Source: B18-G4 sp032250805
Lineage (GTDB): Bacteria > Bacteroidota > Bacteroidia > Bacteroidales > B18-G4
Direction: 5' to 3'
DNA length: 64,000 nt
Assembly (NCBI GenBank): GCA_032250805.1
Contig: JAVVEM010000002.1
Span: 57,415 to 121,414 of the forward strand
The notes beneath the pieces are model-generated. The model saw nothing but the letters and a program-made list of their open reading frames with translations. It made no database searches and was not told the origin of the DNA. Positions 46,039 to 54,295 of the stretch are shown here, in pieces. The position numbers were made by a program, and so were the translations under genes. Position 1 is the first letter of the stretch; each line of letters opens with the position of its first letter.

Positions 46039-46617
46039 TTATTTCCTTATTACTGTGAATTCGCCATTGGGATTAAGCTTAATGATTCGTGATGCTTTTG
46101 TTTTTACGATCCTGTCGCGGTTATGGTCAACCGCATAATCAACGCCCTCCCTGATCACTTCAGGGATCTGCGAGAAGCTTATCGGATCGATCGTTCCGGA
46201 AACATTGGCTGATGTAGAAACAATTGGTTTTCCGAATCGTTTGATCAGCTCCCGGCAAAATTCATCTTTTACAATCCTTATGGCGATGGTACCATCTGAA
46301 GCAACCACATTTTTTGCCAGGCCTTTGGCTCCGGGATAGATCACCGTTAGGGGGCTGTCGATGCTGTTCACAAGATCGATGGCAATATCAGGGACCTTCT
46401 GAACATACTGGCCAAGCTTTTCGGCATCGTCAAGCAATACGATCATGCTCTTTGTTTCCACCCTTTGTTTCAAACGGTATATACGGTCAACGGCATGCTG
46501 ATTGGTTGCATCGCATCCTATTCCCCAGATCGTGTCAGTGGGGTAAAGAATGATCTTTCCTTTTTTAAGGTATTGCAAAGTTTTTTTTATTTCCTCTTTC
46601 ACTTTTTCAGTTTTCAT
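46039..46617 (-). CDS. tsaC: L-threonylcarbamoyladenylate synthase (YrdC/Sua5 family)
   Basis: Makes threonylcarbamoyl-AMP from Thr, bicarbonate and ATP for the universal t6A37 tRNA modification. The 192-residue single YrdC domain has YPTDTIWGIGCDATN, RIYRLKQRVETKSMIVLL and KPIVSTSANVSG, all of which are diagnostic. It is the shorter TsaC-type without the C-terminal Sua5 domain. It lies between the glycosyltransferase 9 and CN-hydrolase genes on the same strand. Confidence 0.94.
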   Translation of the reverse strand: MKTEKVKEEIKKTLQYLKKGKIILYPTDTIWGIGCDATNQHAVDRIYRLKQRVETKSMIVLLDDAEKLGQYVQKVPDIAIDLVNSIDSPLTVIYPGAKGLAKNVVASDGTIAIRIVKDEFCRELIKRFGKPIVSTSANVSGTIDPISFSQIPEVIREGVDYAVDHNRDRIVKTKASRIIKLNPNGEFTVIRK

Positions 46618-46620
46618 TAT

Positions 46621-47622
46621 TTAGGGTATTCGCTGCAATAATTTTTCTTTTGAGATACCCATAGCACAATCAAAATGTTTTTCGGGGCACGCATTAAGCC
46701 CATGAAGGCCGCATGGCCTGCACGAGAGGTCAGCACTTGTTTCCACGATTGAAGAATCACCGGAAAGGGGCCCGAAGCCAAATGACGGAACGGTAGAACA
46801 GAATATGGCCGTAACAGGAGCATTTACGGCTGATGCCAGGTGCATGGGTGCAGAATCATTCACAAAATTCATGGCAGCATCGCGCAACAATGAGGCTGTT
46901 TCAAGGAATGTAAGCTTACCCGCCAGGTTTAGGACATTGCGGTGTTTTGTTTCGCTGATAATTTTTTCGCAAAGGCCGCGGTCATTTTCCGATCCAACAA
47001 AGTAAACGTAGAGTTCGCCAGGCACTTCATTGAGAAATTCAACCCATTTCATTGCAGGGAATTGTTTCGTAAACCATAATGAAGCGGGGGCCACACAAAT
47101 ATACTTATGTGTTTTATACTGCGAACTAACGGCATCATCCTTTGCCGATGGGTACAGGCGGGGCCGTGCCGAGGCACCTTTTATGATGTGGCTGATAAGG
47201 CTGAGGTTTCGCTCAGTTTCATGTATTCCGGTGTTGCCGATAATATGCTTCGTACGATGCGAAAAAAATATCGACATGGGATTCTTATTGAAACCCGTAG
47301 TATGCCTGGCACGCGAAAAAGCTGTCAGCACCCCTGTAAGAAAAAATCGCTGGGCATTTACCACCAGATCGTAACGTTCCGATTGAATTTCTTTAAGTAT
47401 ATCATAGAGGTTTTTGAGTTTATTCTGCGATTTATCCCAAAGATAAAGCCTGGCAACATAAGGATGTGATGCAAAAAGGCCTTCCATTCCTTTCTTCAAA
47501 ACAAGGCTGATCATGGCCTCTGGATATGTTTTATGGAGTGTTTCAATAATGGGTGTAGCCAGGATCACATCCCCTATTGACGCAGTTTGTATGACAAGAA
47601 TTTTTTTTAATTGTTTCATCAT
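46621..47622 (-). CDS. Glycosyltransferase family 9 (heptosyltransferase-like)
   Basis: About 333 residues starting at 47622 (two ATGs in tandem), giving MMKQLKKILVIQTASIGDVIL. The N-terminal Rossmann start ILVIQTASIGDVILATPII and the C-terminal donor site region NDSAPMHLASAVNAPVTAIF are typical of ADP-heptose:LPS heptosyltransferases. It probably adds a heptose or related sugar to lipopolysaccharide core. A longer start overlapping dapD by 32 bases is unlikely. It is eight bases downstream of dapD. Confidence 0.9.
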   Translation of the reverse strand: MMKQLKKILVIQTASIGDVILATPIIETLHKTYPEAMISLVLKKGMEGLFASHPYVARLYLWDKSQNKLKNLYDILKEIQSERYDLVVNAQRFFLTGVLTAFSRARHTTGFNKNPMSIFFSHRTKHIIGNTGIHETERNLSLISHIIKGASARPRLYPSAKDDAVSSQYKTHKYICVAPASLWFTKQFPAMKWVEFLNEVPGELYVYFVGSENDRGLCEKIISETKHRNVLNLAGKLTFLETASLLRDAAMNFVNDSAPMHLASAVNAPVTAIFCSTVPSFGFGPLSGDSSIVETSADLSCRPCGLHGLNACPEKHFDCAMGISKEKLLQRIP

Positions 47623-47629
47623 ATTAGAT

Positions 47630-48448
47630 TTACACTTGCACTTGGAAGCTTCGCAAGGCATCGTTCAACGATGTTTTCATATCGGTCGACGCTTTTCTCT
47701 TTCCGATGATCAGTGCGCAGGACACCTGATATTCGCCCGCCTTGAATTTTTTTGTAAAGCTGCCCGGAATAACGACTGAGCGTTCGGGGATCTCAGCTTC
47801 AAAGTGAACAGGAGTATCGCCCGACACGTCGATGATGCGGGTTGAGCGGGTTAATACAACATTGGCACCGAGCACAGCTTCCTTTCGTACCCTTACCCCT
47901 TCGACGATGATACTGCGCGAGCCTATAAAACAGTTGTCTTCAATAATTACGGGAGCAGCCTGCACGGGCTCCAGCACACCACCTATCCCAACACCACCGC
48001 TCAGGTGAACGTTTTTCCCGATCTGGGCACAGCTTCCTACAGTTGCCCAGGTATCAACCATCGTGCCCGAATCAACATAGGCACCAATATTAACATATGA
48101 AGGCATCAGGATTACACCCTTGCTGACATACGAACCATAACGGGCAACAGCATGGGGCACTACCCTTACACCCAATGCATGATAATCCTTCTTAAGGCCG
48201 ATCTTGTCATGAAATTCAAGTGGGCCGGCATTAGAAGTCGACATTTCGCAAATGGGAAAGTACATGATTACAGCCTTCTTTACCCATTCGTTTACCTGCC
48301 ACGAGTCTCCGTCAGGTTCGGCAACCCTCAGCGTTCCGGTATTGAGCATTTCAATAACCCGGCGTACAGCATGTTTCGTTTCATCCCGTTCAAGCAATGA
48401 GCGTTCGTCCCATGCCAGGTCAATAATTTCTCGTATATCATTATGCAT
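47630..48448 (-). CDS. dapD: 2,3,4,5-tetrahydropyridine-2,6-dicarboxylate N-succinyltransferase
   Basis: Succinylates tetrahydrodipicolinate in the succinylase branch of lysine/diaminopimelate synthesis. The 272-residue protein has a helical N-terminal domain and a left-handed parallel beta-helix of hexapeptide repeats (from about residue 105, e.g. NIGAYVDSGTMVDTWATVG, GGVGIGGVLEPVQAAPVII, DNCFIGSRSIIVEGVRV). It supplies meso-DAP for peptidoglycan. It is first in a dapD-GT9-tsaC-hydrolase run on the minus strand. Confidence 0.96.
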   Translation of the reverse strand: MHNDIREIIDLAWDERSLLERDETKHAVRRVIEMLNTGTLRVAEPDGDSWQVNEWVKKAVIMYFPICEMSTSNAGPLEFHDKIGLKKDYHALGVRVVPHAVARYGSYVSKGVILMPSYVNIGAYVDSGTMVDTWATVGSCAQIGKNVHLSGGVGIGGVLEPVQAAPVIIEDNCFIGSRSIIVEGVRVRKEAVLGANVVLTRSTRIIDVSGDTPVHFEAEIPERSVVIPGSFTKKFKAGEYQVSCALIIGKRKASTDMKTSLNDALRSFQVQV

Positions 48449-48530
48449 AATTCAGGTATATGTCAGATCAAAATTAGTCATTTTTCCGAGCAGTGTGCAA
48501 TATGAGTGGGTTCGGAACACAAAAAAAAGT

Positions 48531-48538
48531 TAATTTTG
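48531..48538 (+). promoter_or_regulatory. Promoter -7 box of the ruvX-def unit
   Basis: TAATTTTG fits TAnnTTTG; it lies 92 bases upstream of the ruvX ATG at 48630. No clear -33 element is visible. Confidence 0.4.
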
Positions 48539-48629
48539 CGCACGTATCAGCAAACGTCTGAAGGATGATCGGGCAATGGGCTGATTGATGAACATCATCA
48601 GTATAAACTTGTTATATTTTATTGAAGAA

Positions 48630-49043
48630 ATGGGCAGGATCATAGGAATTGATTATGGCCGCAAGCGCAGCGGAATAGCCGTCACCGATCCTGATGGTAT
48701 TATCGCCAGTCCGCTGACGACCGTACCCTCGCATGAACTGCTTGGGTTTCTTAAAAAATATATTGCGGATGAACACGTTGATTGTATTGTGATAGGAGAA
48801 CCAAAACAAATGGATTATAGCGTTTCGGAATCGGAAAAATATATTGTTCCGTTCATAAATCAGCTCCGCAAAGCCTTTCCTGACATGAAAGTTGAGCGGG
48901 TTGACGAACGTTTTACCTCCATGATGGCCTTCGAAGCGATACTTCAGTCGGGCATCAGTAAAAAAAACAGAAGGGACAAGGCCCTTGTCGACAAGGTAAG
49001 TGCGGCCATAATTTTACAAACTTACCTGCAGATGAAATCCTGA
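48630..49043 (+). CDS. ruvX: Holliday junction resolvase RuvX / YqgF-family nuclease
   Basis: RNase H-fold nuclease implicated in pre-16S rRNA processing and Holliday-junction resolution. The 138 residues from the ATG at 48630 begin MGRIIGIDYGRKRSGIAV with catalytic Asp8, then VIGEPKQMD and ERVDERFTSMMA (second acidic residue). The open frame continues 45 bases upstream but adds a non-conserved leader. It lies 20 bases before def. Confidence 0.93.
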   Translation: MGRIIGIDYGRKRSGIAVTDPDGIIASPLTTVPSHELLGFLKKYIADEHVDCIVIGEPKQMDYSVSESEKYIVPFINQLRKAFPDMKVERVDERFTSMMAFEAILQSGISKKNRRDKALVDKVSAAIILQTYLQMKS

Positions 49044-49063
49044 ACTGAAAAAAGCACAGAACA

Positions 49064-49648
49064 ATGATTTTACCAATAGTTGCATACGGTCATCCTTCAC
49101 TTAAAAAAGTGGCTGAAGAGATTGGTCCGGAATACCCGGGCCTTGACCAGCTCATCGACGACATGTTTGAAACCATGTATACCTCTGTGGGCGTTGGCCT
49201 GGCGGCGCCGCAAGTAAACAAATCGATACGTTTGTTTATTGTCGACGCAACACCTTATGCTGAAGATTTCCCTGAAGCTGCCAATTTCAGGAAGGTATTT
49301 ATCAACCCGGTCATTCTCAGGGAAGAGGGTGAAGAATGGAGTTTTAACGAGGGTTGCCTGAGTGTTCCGAATATTCGTGAAGAGATCATCAGAAAGCCTC
49401 ATATCACGATTGAATACCAGGATCGCGACTTTAATCTGGTGGAAGAAAAATACAGCGGCTTAATTGCCCGGATCATACAGCATGAATACGACCATATCGA
49501 AGGCACAATCTTTGTGGATAAGGTGAGTCCGTTGCGAAAAGTACTTTTAAAAAGAAAACTGTATGATATTTCGACAGGCAACATTGATGTAGCTTACAAA
49601 ATGATATTTCCCCTGAAATCAAAGAAAAAAAAAGTTAAGCATACCTAA
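49064..49648 (+). CDS. def: Peptide deformylase
   Basis: Removes the formyl group from the N-terminal Met of new proteins. The 194-residue metalloenzyme carries all three motifs: GVGLAAPQ (43-50), EGCLS (96-100, Cys98 metal ligand) and QHEYDH (139-144, His140/His144 ligands with catalytic Glu141). The C-terminal tail is Lys-rich (KSKKKKVKH). It sits between ruvX and a TPR lipoprotein. Confidence 0.97.
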   Translation: MILPIVAYGHPSLKKVAEEIGPEYPGLDQLIDDMFETMYTSVGVGLAAPQVNKSIRLFIVDATPYAEDFPEAANFRKVFINPVILREEGEEWSFNEGCLSVPNIREEIIRKPHITIEYQDRDFNLVEEKYSGLIARIIQHEYDHIEGTIFVDKVSPLRKVLLKRKLYDISTGNIDVAYKMIFPLKSKKKKVKHT

Positions 49649-49659
49649 AACCATTATCG

Positions 49660-50193
49660 ATGAAAGGATTAAAAAACGGATTACTTTTTTTTGGAATCTT
49701 CGCAGTAATTGCAGCATGCACGCCTGCCATAAAAAACGATGCGAAGAAGATTGCCATGGCTGAGGAAGCATTGTTCGCCAACGACAAAGGCATTGCCGAC
49801 AGGGAAAAAGCCATTGAGCTTGTCGACATGTATGTTGCCTATGCTGACCAGTACCCCGACGACAGCATGGCAGTTGAGTACCTGTTTAAAGGTGCCGAGT
49901 TCAGTCTTAACCTTGGCGAAGGCCATCGTTCAATTGAGCTTTACGACCGTGTAATGATGGAGTATCCTGATTTCAGGAAAGTGCCGGAATGCATGTTCTT
50001 AAAAGGCTACGTTTATGAAAACTACCTTGGTGAACTTGAAGAAGCCGAAATGATCTACAAGCTGTTCATGGAAAAATATCCGGACAATGAATTTGCTGAT
50101 GATGCAGAAATCTCGATCCAGAACCTGGGCAAATCGCCCGAAGAACTTATTAAACAGTTTGAAGAACAGCAGGCATCAGGGAATCCGGAGTAA
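49660..50193 (+). CDS. TPR-containing lipoprotein
   Basis: A 177-residue protein with a lipoprotein signal (lipobox VIAAC, Cys about residue 20) and about three TPR-like helical hairpins (AVEYLFKGAEFSLNLGEGHRS, KVPECMFLKGYVYENYLGELEEAE, DNEFADDAEISIQNLG). This layout resembles a short BamD/YfiO-like or tol-pal accessory protein. Partners are unknown. It starts 12 bases after def, so is probably in the ruvX-def operon. Confidence 0.82.
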   Translation: MKGLKNGLLFFGIFAVIAACTPAIKNDAKKIAMAEEALFANDKGIADREKAIELVDMYVAYADQYPDDSMAVEYLFKGAEFSLNLGEGHRSIELYDRVMMEYPDFRKVPECMFLKGYVYENYLGELEEAEMIYKLFMEKYPDNEFADDAEISIQNLGKSPEELIKQFEEQQASGNPE

Positions 50194-50239
50194 ATGAATA
50201 TTGATTTAACAATTCTGGTAAATCATTCAACTTCGCTTA

Positions 50240-51790
50240 CTACCTGGCATAATTAATTGCCCGCGTTTCTCTGATCACTGTGATCTTGATCTGTCCAGGG
50301 TAAGTCATTTCATCCTGAATTTTTCTCGAAAGGTCCTGAGAAATCTGGTTTGCCTCATTATCTGAAACTTTTTCGGCGCCTACGATAACGCGCAGTTCGC
50401 GGCCTGCCTGGATAGCATAGGTTTTTACAACACCAGGGTAATTCAGGGCCAGTTCTTCCAGCTTGTTAAGTCGTTGGATGTATGCTTCTGCAACTTCGCG
50501 CCGTGCACCCGGTCTTGCACCTGATATCGCGTCGCACACCTGCACAATAGGTGCAATGAGCGATTCCATTTCGATCTCATCGTGGTGTGCTCCAATGGCA
50601 TTGCAGATTTCGGGCAATTCCTTGAATTTTTCCGCCATTTTCATCCCCAGGATGGCATGCGGAAGTTCAGGTTCGTTATCGGGGACTTTACCAATGTCGT
50701 GCAGGAGTCCGGCGCGTTTGGCCTTCTTTGGGTTCAGGCCAAGTTCCGATGCCATTGTGGCACAGAGATTGGCCACCTCAATAGAATGTTGCAGCAGGTT
50801 TTGCCCGTATGATGACCGGTATTTCATCCTTCCCACCATCCTGATTAGCTCATGGTGCATATTGTGGATCCCAAGGTCGATGGCCGTACGTTTACCTGTT
50901 TCAACGATCTCCTGCTCGATCTGTTTTCGCGTTTTGGCCACGACTTCTTCAATACGTGCGGGGTGGATGCGGCCGTCGGTAACAAGCTTATGCAGCGATA
51001 GCCTTGCAATTTCCCTTCTAACGGGGTCGAAGCCCGAAAGAATGATTGCTTCCGGCGAATCATCAATGATGATCTCAATGCCTGTAAGTGATTCAAGGGC
51101 CCGGATATTTCGTCCTTCACGGCCAATGATCCTGCCCTTCACCTCATCATTATCAAGATGGAATACCGAAACAGAATTTTCGATGGCATGCTCAACAGCA
51201 GTCCGTTGTATGGATTCAATAACGATCTTTTTGGCTTTCTGGTTGGCGGTAAGTTTAGCTTCATCAACGACCTCATTAATATAAACCTGCGCCTCCGATC
51301 GGGCTTCTTCCAGAATTGTTTCGCTCAGCTGGCTTTTGGCTTCGGCAGCGGAGAGACCTGATATGGCTTCCAGCTGCTCAACCTGCTGCTTATAGGCTTT
51401 TTCAAGCTCCTGCTGCTTTTTGGCAACAATTTCAAGCTGGTTATTCAGGTTGGCCCGGATCGAATCGAGCTCTTTGTATTTACGTTGATATTCTTCTGCT
51501 TTTTGGGAAAGATTTGCTTCTTTTTGCTTTAGCCTGTTTTCACTTTCCTGTATCCGGGAGTTTTTTTCATTGATCACCTTTTCGTGCTCAATCTTGAGCT
51601 GAAGGAATTTTTCTTTTGCCTGCAGGATCTTATCCTTTTTATAAACTTCAGCTTTTTCCTTCGCTTCAATGAGTAATTTTTCGCTTTTCTTTTCTACTGC
51701 CCTTCGCAGTATAGTAGAAGTTATAATTACTCCCAGCACCAGGCCGGCGACTCCAGAGATAGCAATATACAGGTACATACTATCTAACAT
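50240..51790 (-). CDS. rny: Ribonuclease Y
   Basis: Membrane-anchored endoribonuclease that starts mRNA turnover. The 516 residues contain one N-terminal TM helix (about 5-25), a long coiled coil (about 30-175) rich in Lys/Glu/Gln, a KH domain (KGRIIGREGRNIRALESLTGIEIIID) and an HD domain with GLLHDIGKVPDNEPELPHAILG and GAHHDEIE metal ligands. It lies downstream of zapA and a 6S-like RNA, separated by a strong terminator-like hairpin, so expression may depend on read-through or an own promoter. Confidence 0.96.
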   Translation of the reverse strand: MLDSMYLYIAISGVAGLVLGVIITSTILRRAVEKKSEKLLIEAKEKAEVYKKDKILQAKEKFLQLKIEHEKVINEKNSRIQESENRLKQKEANLSQKAEEYQRKYKELDSIRANLNNQLEIVAKKQQELEKAYKQQVEQLEAISGLSAAEAKSQLSETILEEARSEAQVYINEVVDEAKLTANQKAKKIVIESIQRTAVEHAIENSVSVFHLDNDEVKGRIIGREGRNIRALESLTGIEIIIDDSPEAIILSGFDPVRREIARLSLHKLVTDGRIHPARIEEVVAKTRKQIEQEIVETGKRTAIDLGIHNMHHELIRMVGRMKYRSSYGQNLLQHSIEVANLCATMASELGLNPKKAKRAGLLHDIGKVPDNEPELPHAILGMKMAEKFKELPEICNAIGAHHDEIEMESLIAPIVQVCDAISGARPGARREVAEAYIQRLNKLEELALNYPGVVKTYAIQAGRELRVIVGAEKVSDNEANQISQDLSRKIQDEMTYPGQIKITVIRETRAINYAR

Positions 51791-51846
51791 CTTCTCAGAG
51801 TTTTAATTAAACAATAATTAATCAGAGCAGTGATGACGAGTGGAAT

Positions 51847-51877
51847 AAAAAAAACCCGCAATTAATTCGTGGGTTTT
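51847..51877 (-). terminator. Terminator hairpin between the 6S-like RNA and rny
   Basis: On the minus strand AAAACCC (51877-51871) pairs with GGGTTTT (51857-51851), closing a small A/T-rich loop, and the T-run continues to 51847 (eight T's). The same AAACCC can pair instead with GGGTTT at 51886-51881, so two hairpins exclude each other. Confidence 0.8.
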
Positions 51878-51998
51878 ACGAAACCCCAAAAGACACGGAT
51901 AGGGTAGCCAAGTTATTCGAACTTCCACTGTTCCCGACCATAAGGAATTACGCAAGGCGTAATGAGGCCTGTTCTAGGAACTTATGAGCCAAACCCTA
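51878..51998 (-). ncRNA. ssrS: 6S RNA-like structured RNA
   Basis: The minus strand folds as a long imperfect rod: closing TAGGGT (51998-51993) with ACCCTA (51905-51900); GTTCC (51981-51977) with GGAAC (51934-51930); apical ATTACGC-CTT-GCGTAAT (51963-51947). A small hairpin AAGTT-CGAAT-AACTT (51924-51910) sits in the 3' strand of the central bubble. A closing stem, open central bubble with a 3'-side hairpin, and terminal stem form the 6S RNA plan, which sequesters the sigma-A holoenzyme. The location between zapA and rny recalls the 6S-zapA association in other bacteria. No covariance search was possible; ends are approximate. Confidence 0.6.
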
Positions 51999-52060
51999 AT
52001 GATTGTAATGTTGAGTTTACGAACCAAAATGAATTAATGCGGGTATATTTTTATGTTTTT

Positions 52061-52375
52061 TCAAAGAACGTCTTTGTCTGGGTGCTTTTCCTCCAATTCT
52101 TCGGAAAGCGTTTTTTCCAGGGCTTTAAGGCCGGGCAGCAGATCACTGTTTGCTGTCCCTGCCTTTGCTTCAGCTTTTAATGCATTCGTTGCAAATGACA
52201 ATGACACCATCGACAATAAATCCTGAATGTCGTTAAAAGCGTAAGTATTTGCATATTTTTCAATCTTTTCATTAATTAACCTGGCAGCTTTTCGTATAAC
52301 CTCTTCCTCCTCTACATTGACCGTCATTTTAAACGGACGATCGGCTATTTTGACTGATATTGCTAATTCATCCAT
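52061..52375 (-). CDS. zapA: Cell division protein ZapA
   Basis: Small FtsZ-ring stabiliser. About 104 residues from the ATG at 52375 (MDELAISVKIADRPFKMTV), matching the family's beta-strand start; an in-frame ATG 27 bases upstream (52402) is less likely. The C-terminal half is helical (EEVIRKAARLINEKIEKYAN, MVSLSFATNALKAEA), as expected for the coiled-coil dimer. It follows a small coiled-coil gene, and a 6S-like RNA comes next. Confidence 0.9.
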   Translation of the reverse strand: MDELAISVKIADRPFKMTVNVEEEEVIRKAARLINEKIEKYANTYAFNDIQDLLSMVSLSFATNALKAEAKAGTANSDLLPGLKALEKTLSEELEEKHPDKDVL

Positions 52376-52403
52376 AGGTCGTATGGCTTTATTACCAGCC
52401 ACT

Positions 52404-52691
52404 CTAGTGATTCAAAAGTCCCAAACATTTGTCAATTTCCCGCAACAACCCGTCTATCTTCTTCTGTACTTCTGTCGAACCTTTTTTATCAATTAAAGAT
52501 CTTGCAATTTTTAGTTTAACAATCTGCTCTTTTAGTTCTTCTATTTCTTTATTTTGATCCTTTACCGATTTTTCAAGTTCTGCGTTCCTTTTTTGAAGAT
52601 CAACGCATTTGCTTTTTAATGACTTTTGCCGGCCAAGCAGTTCCAAAACCTGCTCATTAATTCTGGAAACTAAATCTTTAGCCTGCTCCAT
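52404..52691 (-). CDS. Small coiled-coil protein encoded before ZapA
   Basis: A 95-residue protein that is almost wholly coiled coil (ELLGRQKSLKSKCVDLQKRN, KSVKDQNKEIEELKEQIVKL), with no other domain. It is cotranscribed with zapA, so a divisome-related role or ZapB-like partner function is plausible but unproven. A good promoter lies 28-57 bases upstream. Confidence 0.82.
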   Translation of the reverse strand: MEQAKDLVSRINEQVLELLGRQKSLKSKCVDLQKRNAELEKSVKDQNKEIEELKEQIVKLKIARSLIDKKGSTEVQKKIDGLLREIDKCLGLLNH

Positions 52692-52718
52692 CTAGCATGA
52701 TAAGCCATTAATTTCATA

Positions 52719-52748
52719 CAAAAATAAGCATTAATTATCCAATTGCAA
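52719..52748 (-). promoter_or_regulatory. Promoter of the coiled-coil - zapA - 6S-like RNA unit
   Basis: Minus strand TATTTTTG (52726-52719) is a perfect TAnnTTTG box, and TTG (52748-52746) lies exactly 19 bases upstream. This is one of the best-formed promoters in the window. Confidence 0.65.
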
Positions 52749-52896
52749 GTGTTTGTGAAGAAATAAAATAATTTTAGACTCATGAAATGCTTGTTGCTCA
52801 GGAACGACCGCATTTTAACAACATTCGCGTCCTGGCCTTTTTTATTGTTAATAAGTTTTTGGACCAGCTATAACAAAACCTGAAACCGGAACCTGA

Positions 52897-52936
52897 AAGT
52901 GCGACATTTTGCGAAAATTGGTACTAATAGTAAAGG
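52897..52936 (+). promoter_or_regulatory. Conserved upstream element, copy A (before DUF2851 gene)
   Basis: AAGTGCGACATTTT, a variable spacer, then GGTACTAATA and TAAAGG. Nearly the same 40-base block recurs at 60163-60203 upstream of the ComEA-like gene. Copy A includes an 11-bp palindrome TACTAATAGTA (52922-52932). The block ends 20 bases before the ATG at 52957. Neither half matches the standard TAnnTTTG promoter, so a regulator site or alternative promoter is likely. Confidence 0.7.
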
Positions 52937-52956
52937 GGGATAAAAAATTAAGGAAG

Positions 52957-54240
52957 ATGGGCAAGAACAATATACCCGAAGCATTTTTTCACTTTTTATG
53001 GAAATACAGGTCATTAAAGCCCGGCCTGAATACAACGAAAGGCGAATTGCTGGAGATTATTGATCCGGGCCAGCACAACCACGATTCAGGTCCCGACTTT
53101 TTAATGGCTAAGATAAGAATTGGCAATACCTTGTGGGCCGGAAATGTTGAGATCCACATCAGGGGATCTGACTGGTACAGGCACGGGCATCAGTCCGACA
53201 GTGCCTACAATAATGTAGTGCTGCATATTGTGGCCGAAAATGATATCATTGCCAGAAACCAGGCAGGACATGAACTTCAGACACTTTGCCTCAAAGATGC
53301 TTATCGCAGCGAGCTGTTGGAGCGTTACAATAAGATCATAAAAAACCTGTTATGGGTGCCATGCATGCATATGATCAACAGGGTTGAACGGATCATTATA
53401 CTGAACACCATACATGCCAAAGCTATAGAACGATTGCAGGAAAAATCGATTCTCGTACAGGACGAACTGAAGAAATGCAACAACGATTGGGAAGAATGTT
53501 GCTACAGGCTGATCAGCAAACAATTTGGCAGTAAAATAAATACCAGTCCTTTTGAAATGCTTGCAGAAACAATCCCGGCAAAAATTCTAATGAAACACCA
53601 TCATGATCTCACACAGCTTGAATCGCTGTTGTTCGGGCAATCGGGCTTATTGAATACACGCAGCAGGGAAAATTACCCTAAAAATTTAAAAAAAGAGCAC
53701 CATTTTCTTGCAGCCAAATACGGCCTCACCCCAATGCCGGGGTATTTGTGGAAGTTCATGCGCCTGCGACCGGCAGCTTTTCCAGGCCTGAGAATAGCTC
53801 AGCTTGCATACTTGTACCATTTACATCAAAGCGTTTTTCAGGAGTTGCTGGAAAAGAAAAGCATCGCCGCTGCAGTAGCATTTTTTGAGCTTGAAGCGTC
53901 AACATACTGGGATCATCATTACCATTTTAACAAAAAAAGTAAATACCAAAAAAAACGCTTTGGATTGCAGGCCACTCATCTCCTCCTTATTAACGCCATA
54001 GTTCCGTTAGTTTACCTCTATGGAGAACAAATGAACAAGGGCGAACTGTGCGAACGGGCAGTCGCCTTTATGGAATCACTGCCTCCTGAGGGAAATGCTG
54101 TCGTAAGGAGATGGAAAGGACTTGGTATTGAGGTGAGTAATGCGCTCGAAACACAGGGTTTGCTCCAGATGAAAAAAGCCCTTTGCGATGCCAGGCTATG
54201 CCTCGAATGCCCCATAGGACATGCCCTGCTTAAAGAATAA
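52957..54240 (+). CDS. DUF2851-family protein
   Basis: A 427-residue protein of the DUF2851 family, unknown function. The start is the ATG at 52957 with AGGAAG just upstream; an in-frame TTG at 52909 would run through the conserved regulatory block. Recognisable segments are EAFFHFLWKYRSLKPGLNTTKGELLEIIDPGQHNHDSGPDF (residues about 6-46), WAGNVEIHIRGSDWYRHGHQSD and NVVLHIVAEND. The His/Asp-rich pattern resembles a nuclease-like core, but that is a guess. The C-terminus has a Cys pair (ARLCLECPIGH). It is followed by a K+ channel gene with its own promoter. Confidence 0.87.
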   Translation: MGKNNIPEAFFHFLWKYRSLKPGLNTTKGELLEIIDPGQHNHDSGPDFLMAKIRIGNTLWAGNVEIHIRGSDWYRHGHQSDSAYNNVVLHIVAENDIIARNQAGHELQTLCLKDAYRSELLERYNKIIKNLLWVPCMHMINRVERIIILNTIHAKAIERLQEKSILVQDELKKCNNDWEECCYRLISKQFGSKINTSPFEMLAETIPAKILMKHHHDLTQLESLLFGQSGLLNTRSRENYPKNLKKEHHFLAAKYGLTPMPGYLWKFMRLRPAAFPGLRIAQLAYLYHLHQSVFQELLEKKSIAAAVAFFELEASTYWDHHYHFNKKSKYQKKRFGLQATHLLLINAIVPLVYLYGEQMNKGELCERAVAFMESLPPEGNAVVRRWKGLGIEVSNALETQGLLQMKKALCDARLCLECPIGHALLKE

Positions 54241-54264
54241 AAAACAATTTCTGTATTAAATCCT

Positions 54265-54272
54265 TATATTTG
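54265..54272 (+). promoter_or_regulatory. Promoter -7 box of the K+ channel gene
   Basis: TATATTTG matches TAnnTTTG and lies 23 bases upstream of the TTG start at 54296, giving a leader of about 18 bases. Confidence 0.5.
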
Positions 54273-54295
54273 CTCTGGTACAAAAACATCGTATT

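Noticed and set aside
50463..51284. 273-codon plus-strand open frame opposite rny
   Set aside because: Shadow; the Ser/Ile-rich translation is typical of antisense of a Lys/Glu-rich coiled-coil and HD protein.
52909..52956. TTG start for the DUF2851 protein
   Set aside because: It would translate part of the conserved upstream element; the ATG at 52957 has a good ribosome-binding site.
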